DNA of 9,494 nucleotides from Acidobacteriaceae bacterium (GTDB lineage Bacteria; Acidobacteriota; Terriglobia; Terriglobales; Acidobacteriaceae). The stretch lies in contig PLKU01000547.1 of the NCBI GenBank assembly GCA_003140705.1, positions 7,957 through 17,450 of the forward strand, read 5' to 3'. Below the pieces are notes generated by a model. It saw only the letters and a program-made list of their open reading frames with translations. It was not told the DNA's origin and did not search any database. The translations under genes and the position numbers were made by a program. Shown one piece after another: positions 7,115 through 9,494 of the stretch; the stretch's first letter is position 1, and each line of letters opens with the position of its first letter.

Positions 7115-7130
7115 AAACTGCATCACTACC
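7115..7130 (-). repeat. Right terminal inverted repeat of the 572-bp element
   Basis: AAACTGCATCACTACC on the + strand (GGTAGTGATGCAGTTT on the - strand). It pairs with the left end at 6559-6574. Confidence 0.85.
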
Positions 7131-7138
7131 GAAATTCC
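7131..7138. repeat. Target-site duplication, right copy
   Basis: GAAATTCC directly follows the right inverted repeat and is identical to 6551-6558. On the coding strand of the broken gene it reads GGAATTTC, part of the Gly-Ile-Ser codons. Confidence 0.85.
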
Positions 7139-7626
7139 GCCTTTATCGCTGTGAAACCCGATGACGCGGACGATAGCGAGGTTGCCGGAGATGAGGCGAT
7201 AGAAGATAACAGTGCCGACCGGCCAATCACAGGATTCGAGAATCCGCTTTCTGACCTTTTTCTCAGCCGGCTGCGGAGAAGTGATCTCCGCCCGAAGTTT
7301 TTCAAGGGCTTCGCGCCGTTTGGCGAAGCCGCACGAGCTCGGTTGCTACCGTTTCAGATCCGATTGTGAATCGATGACGGAGAGAGCCTTCTGGAGCGTT
7401 TCGGATTCGAGACGCCCGTGACGCCACTGGACAGATGCCAACGCAAGCCATACGACACCGGACTCAGAAGGATCGGCAAGTGAGGTCTTGTGGGCGGAAA
7501 GTACTCGAGCGGTCGCTTGGGGCCCGCTGAGGCCATCGCCCAGGGAGCCTTTGTAGTCGTCGCGAATGTCACAGGAAGTGTCGTCCTGGAATATTCCGGT
7601 TCCCCAAGCGCCCATGGATACGACAG

Positions 7627-7653
7627 ATATTACAAAGCCGGGTCAGATGACAA
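7627..7653 (-). promoter_or_regulatory. Candidate promoter of the broken DUF4259-like gene
   Basis: On the minus strand TTGTCA (7653-7648) and TAATAT (7632-7627) are separated by 15 bases, slightly short of the usual 16-18. The -10 box ends only 11 bases before the ATG at 7615. There is no Shine-Dalgarno sequence, so the mRNA would be leaderless or nearly so. Confidence 0.35.
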
Positions 7654-7699
7654 GATTACGCAAATTCATCGCTTCATAAGAGTTAAGGACTGGCGCTGG

Positions 7700-7727
7700 G
7701 GGACAAGGCCGCCCAAGCAGTTAGAAT
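7700..7727 (+). promoter_or_regulatory. Candidate promoter of proS
   Basis: GGGACA (7700-7705) and TAGAAT (7722-7727) are separated by 16 bases. Transcription would begin about 25 bases before the proS ATG, leaving room for the AAGGAAAG ribosome binding site at 7743-7750. The -35 match is only partial. Confidence 0.35.
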
Positions 7728-7760
7728 AGAGGTTTTGAGATCAAGGAAAGTCAGACGCTC

Positions 7761-9494
7761 ATGCATCGCTGGTCGAGACTGTTCATTCCCACTCTCCGCG
7801 AGGCCCCGGCAGACGCCGAAGTGGCCAGCCACAAGTTTCTGCTTCGTGCCGGCTATATTCGCCAGCTCGGCGCGGGCATCTACAACTTTCTTTTTCTGGG
7901 TCAACGTTCGCTGAACAAGATCATCGGCATTGTGCGTGAGGAGATGGATGAGATTGGCCAGGAGTTCTTCCTCCCGGCCATCCTGCCGCGCGAACCATGG
8001 GAGCAAAGCGGCCGCTGGAGCCTGATGGGCGAAAATATGTTCCGGCTAAAAGACCGCAGGGGCGCCGATCTCTGCCTGGGCATGACGCACGAAGAGATCA
8101 TGACCACCATTGCCCGCAGCGAGTTGCGCAGCTACAAGCAGTTGCCTCAGATCTGGTATCAGATTCAGACCAAGTTTCGTGATGAACCGCGGCCCAAGTC
8201 GGGCCTGCTGCGCGTGCGCCAGTTCACCATGAAGGACAGCTACAGCTTTGATTTAGATAAGGCCGGCCTCGACAAGAGCTTCGATCTGCACGATGCGGCG
8301 TACCGCAGGATCTTCTCGCGCTGCGGCCTCAGATTTGTATCTGTTGAGGCTGACTCCGGCTCCATGGGCGGTTCGCAGTCGCAGGAGTTCATGGTCTACA
8401 CCGATGCTGGCGAAGATCTGATTGCAAGCTGCCCGGTGTGCGGCTACGCGGCCAATCTTGAGAAAGCGACCTCGCGGCTCGATCCAATTGTCGAGATGGA
8501 GCCGACTGGAGACGGAACCCCGGAGCTGGTGCATACGCCGGGATGCGGAGCGATCGCCGATGTAGCAGAATTCTTCAAAATCTCCCCAGCTTCCGACATC
8601 AAATGTGTCGCCTACATGGGATTGAAGCGCGGGGCAGTAGGAAAGCCAGAAACATGGCGCGGCGTTGCGGCGTTCCTGCGCGGCGACCACCAAGTGAATG
8701 AGACCAAGCTGCTTGGCGGGACGGGCGCGGCGGAACTGCGCACCATGCAGGCCGAAGAGCTGACACAGTATTTCAACGGGCCAGCAGGATTCCTCGGCCC
8801 CGTCGGCCTCAAGCCGAGCGCTGCGTCACTCGAAGAAGGTCTCACGGTCATCGTGGACAAGTCTCTTGAAGGCCGCAGGAACCTTGTCGCCGGAGCCAAC
8901 AAGCTCGACTACCACTTGCGCAACGTATCGCCCGGACGCGATTTTACCTGGACCGCGAGCGCCGACATTCGCAGCGTGAACGAAGGCGAAGCCTGCCCGG
9001 TCGACAATTGCACCGGCAAGCTCGTTGTCGGCAAGGCCGTCGAAGTGGGCCACATCTTCAAGCTGGGCGATCGGTATACGAAATCGATGGGCGCACGCGT
9101 ACTCGACCCCAACGGCAAGGAAGTGACGCCCATCATGGGTTGCTATGGAATCGGCATAGAGCGCATTCTGACTGCAGCCATCGAGCAATCGAACGACAAG
9201 AACGGCTTCTGTCTCCCGTCCTCCATCGCGCCATTCACCGTGGTGGTAACCGTGACCAATGTCTCTGATCCAGCGCTTGCTGCAACCGGTGAGAGGCTTG
9301 CCTCAGACCTGGCGGCTGCGGGCCTGGATGTGTTGCTTGATGACCGGGACGAACGTGCCGGCGTCAAATTCAAAGATGCGGACTTGATAGGTATCCCCTA
9401 CCGCATCAATGTAGGCAAAAAGGCTGTTGATGGTTTCGTCGAACTGGTGACGCGCACCACGGCAACTAGCGTGGACGTGGCGTTGAAGGACGTG
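7761..9494 (+). CDS. proS: Prolyl-tRNA synthetase, bacterial type with insertion domain (3' end outside window)
   Basis: This class II synthetase charges tRNA-Pro with proline in the cytoplasm. The window contains 578 codons and no stop; E. coli ProRS has 572 residues, so probably only a short C-terminal tail is missing. The start [20 protein letters not shown] is typical. Motif 2 is seen as [10 protein letters not shown] (from residue 139) followed by [14 protein letters not shown], and motif 3 as [11 protein letters not shown] (from residue 460). Between them the bacterial insertion domain (about 220-400), which in the family hydrolyses mischarged Ala-tRNA-Pro, is present with [13 protein letters not shown]. 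The anticodon-binding domain begins near residue 475 and includes [22 protein letters not shown]. The ATG at 7761 is preceded by AAGGAAAG at 7743-7750. The gene is divergent from the broken DUF4259-like gene across 145 bases. Confidence 0.97.
   Translation, partial: MHRWSRLFIPTLREAPADAEVASHKFLLRAGYIRQLGAGIYNFLFLGQRSLNKIIGIVREEMDEIGQEFFLPAILPREPWEQSGRWSLMGENMFRLKDRRGADLCLGMTHEEIMTTIARSELRSYKQLPQIWYQIQTKFRDEPRPKSGLLRVRQFTMKDSYSFDLDKAGLDKSFDLHDAAYRRIFSRCGLRFVSVEADSGSMGGSQSQEFMVYTDAGEDLIASCPVCGYAANLEKATSRLDPIVEMEPTGDGTPELVHTPGCGAIADVAEFFKISPASDIKCVAYMGLKRGAVGKPETWRGVAAFLRGDHQVNETKLLGGTGAAELRTMQAEELTQYFNGPAGFLGPVGLKPSAASLEEGLTVIVDKSLEGRRNLVAGANKLDYHLRNVSPGRDFTWTASADIRSVNEGEACPVDNCTGKLVVGKAVEVGHIFKLGDRYTKSMGARVLDPNGKEVTPIMGCYGIGIERILTAAIEQSNDKNGFCLPSSIAPFTVVVTVTNVSDPALAATGERLASDLAAAGLDVLLDDRDERAGVKFKDADLIGIPYRINVGKKAVDGFVELVTRTTATSVDVALKDV

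Larger units (their letters stand above)
6559..7130. mobile_element. 572-bp non-autonomous insertion element with small-gene cargo
   Basis: The ends are 16-bp inverted repeats: GGTAGTGGTGCAGTTT at 6559-6574 and AAACTGCATCACTACC at 7115-7130, matching at 15 of 16 positions. Both are flanked by the same 8 bases, GAAATTCC. The insertion splits one reading frame that is restored exactly when the element and one duplication are removed, which fixes both boundaries to the base. No transposase or remnant of one is visible. The interior is visibly more AT-rich than the flanking genes and encodes two small minus-strand ORFs. An 8-bp duplication occurs in several families (for example IS1595, IS256, IS66), so I cannot assign the mobilising transposase. 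It would be classed as a MITE or a cargo-carrying non-autonomous IS derivative. Confidence 0.85.
6286..7615 (-). pseudogene. DUF4259-like MGAWGTGIF protein, broken by an amber codon and a 572-bp insertion
   Basis: The gene starts at the ATG at 7615 (MGAWGTGIFQDDTSCDIRD...) and its family-like N-terminus runs 89 codons to an in-frame TAG at 7346-7348. The same frame then continues as sensible protein (FAKRREALEKLRAEI, CDWPVGTVIFYRLISGN, RVIGFHSDKGG) until position 7139, where the 572-bp element begins after its target duplication. The remainder resumes at 6550 (PICEVLDWTG) and ends at 6286 with FLKRWFLIE. Removing the element and one 8-bp duplication leaves 750 nt, exactly 250 codons in one frame, joining ...SDKGG to ISPICEVLDW. 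The stop falls after SDLKR; homologues as I recall them have tryptophan there, so TGG to TAG is likely. Family function is unknown to me. Fragments 7349-7615 and 6286-6537 could be miscalled as separate genes. Confidence 0.85.

Noticed and set aside
7300..7350. Frameshift in the DUF4259-like gene near the early stop
   Set aside because: The codons after the TAG remain in the same frame as those before it (both stops fall in the same phase), so the lesion is a nonsense change and not a frameshift.
7058..7369. 103-aa plus-strand ORF
   Set aside because: It lies opposite the coding strand of the split gene and crosses the inverted repeat and duplication. The minus-strand translation is clearly the real one.
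7490..7729. 79-aa plus-strand ORF ahead of proS
   Set aside because: It is antisense to the N-terminus of the DUF4259-like gene and overlaps the candidate proS promoter.
1..9494. CRISPR array, tRNA or rRNA genes
   Set aside because: No regularly spaced repeats and no recognisable tRNA or rRNA sequence were seen on either strand.

Overview
The window looks like chromosomal DNA of a GC-rich Gram-negative bacterium, most likely a member of the Acidobacteriota. This is an inference from recalled resemblance of the proteins (the M14 peptidase tail, the MGAWGTGIF protein, the small zinc-finger-like protein), not from a marker gene. Kdo metabolism (KdsD) and periplasmic thiol chemistry fit a cell with an outer membrane.

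Layout. Positions 1-730 hold the C-terminal part of an M14-type zinc carboxypeptidase (+), followed by a 105-residue two-helix membrane protein (+, 875-1192). A 368-base gene-free stretch with two sets of inverted repeats leads into glnS (+, 1561-3297). A 619-base convergent intergenic region, partly AT-rich, separates glnS from a minus-strand pair: a membrane-anchored TlpA/ResA-type thioredoxin (5098-4469) and a secreted stand-alone DsbD-alpha-like domain (4417-3917). These two probably form an envelope thiol-redox operon. A 79-base divergent gap leads to kdsD (+, 5178-6185), a SIS plus CBS arabinose-5-phosphate isomerase with all four catalytic residues.

The most informative region is 6286-7615. 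One minus-strand gene (DUF4259-like, MGAWGTGIF start) has been broken twice. It carries an in-frame amber codon, and a 572-bp element (6559-7130) has inserted into it. The element has 16-bp terminal inverted repeats (15 of 16 matching) and a perfect 8-bp target duplication (GAAATTCC). Removing the element and one duplication restores the reading frame exactly (750 nt, 250 codons). The element has no transposase. It carries two small minus-strand ORFs: a 77-aa protein with a C-x2-C...H-x4-H pattern and a small single-helix membrane protein. This cargo-bearing non-autonomous element is the best candidate for something undescribed.

The window ends inside proS (+, 7761 to the edge), which runs divergently from the broken gene across 145 bases holding candidate promoters for both. 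The two tRNA synthetases, KdsD and the thiol genes are ordinary housekeeping functions; the novelty lies in the interrupted locus and in the structured glnS upstream region.
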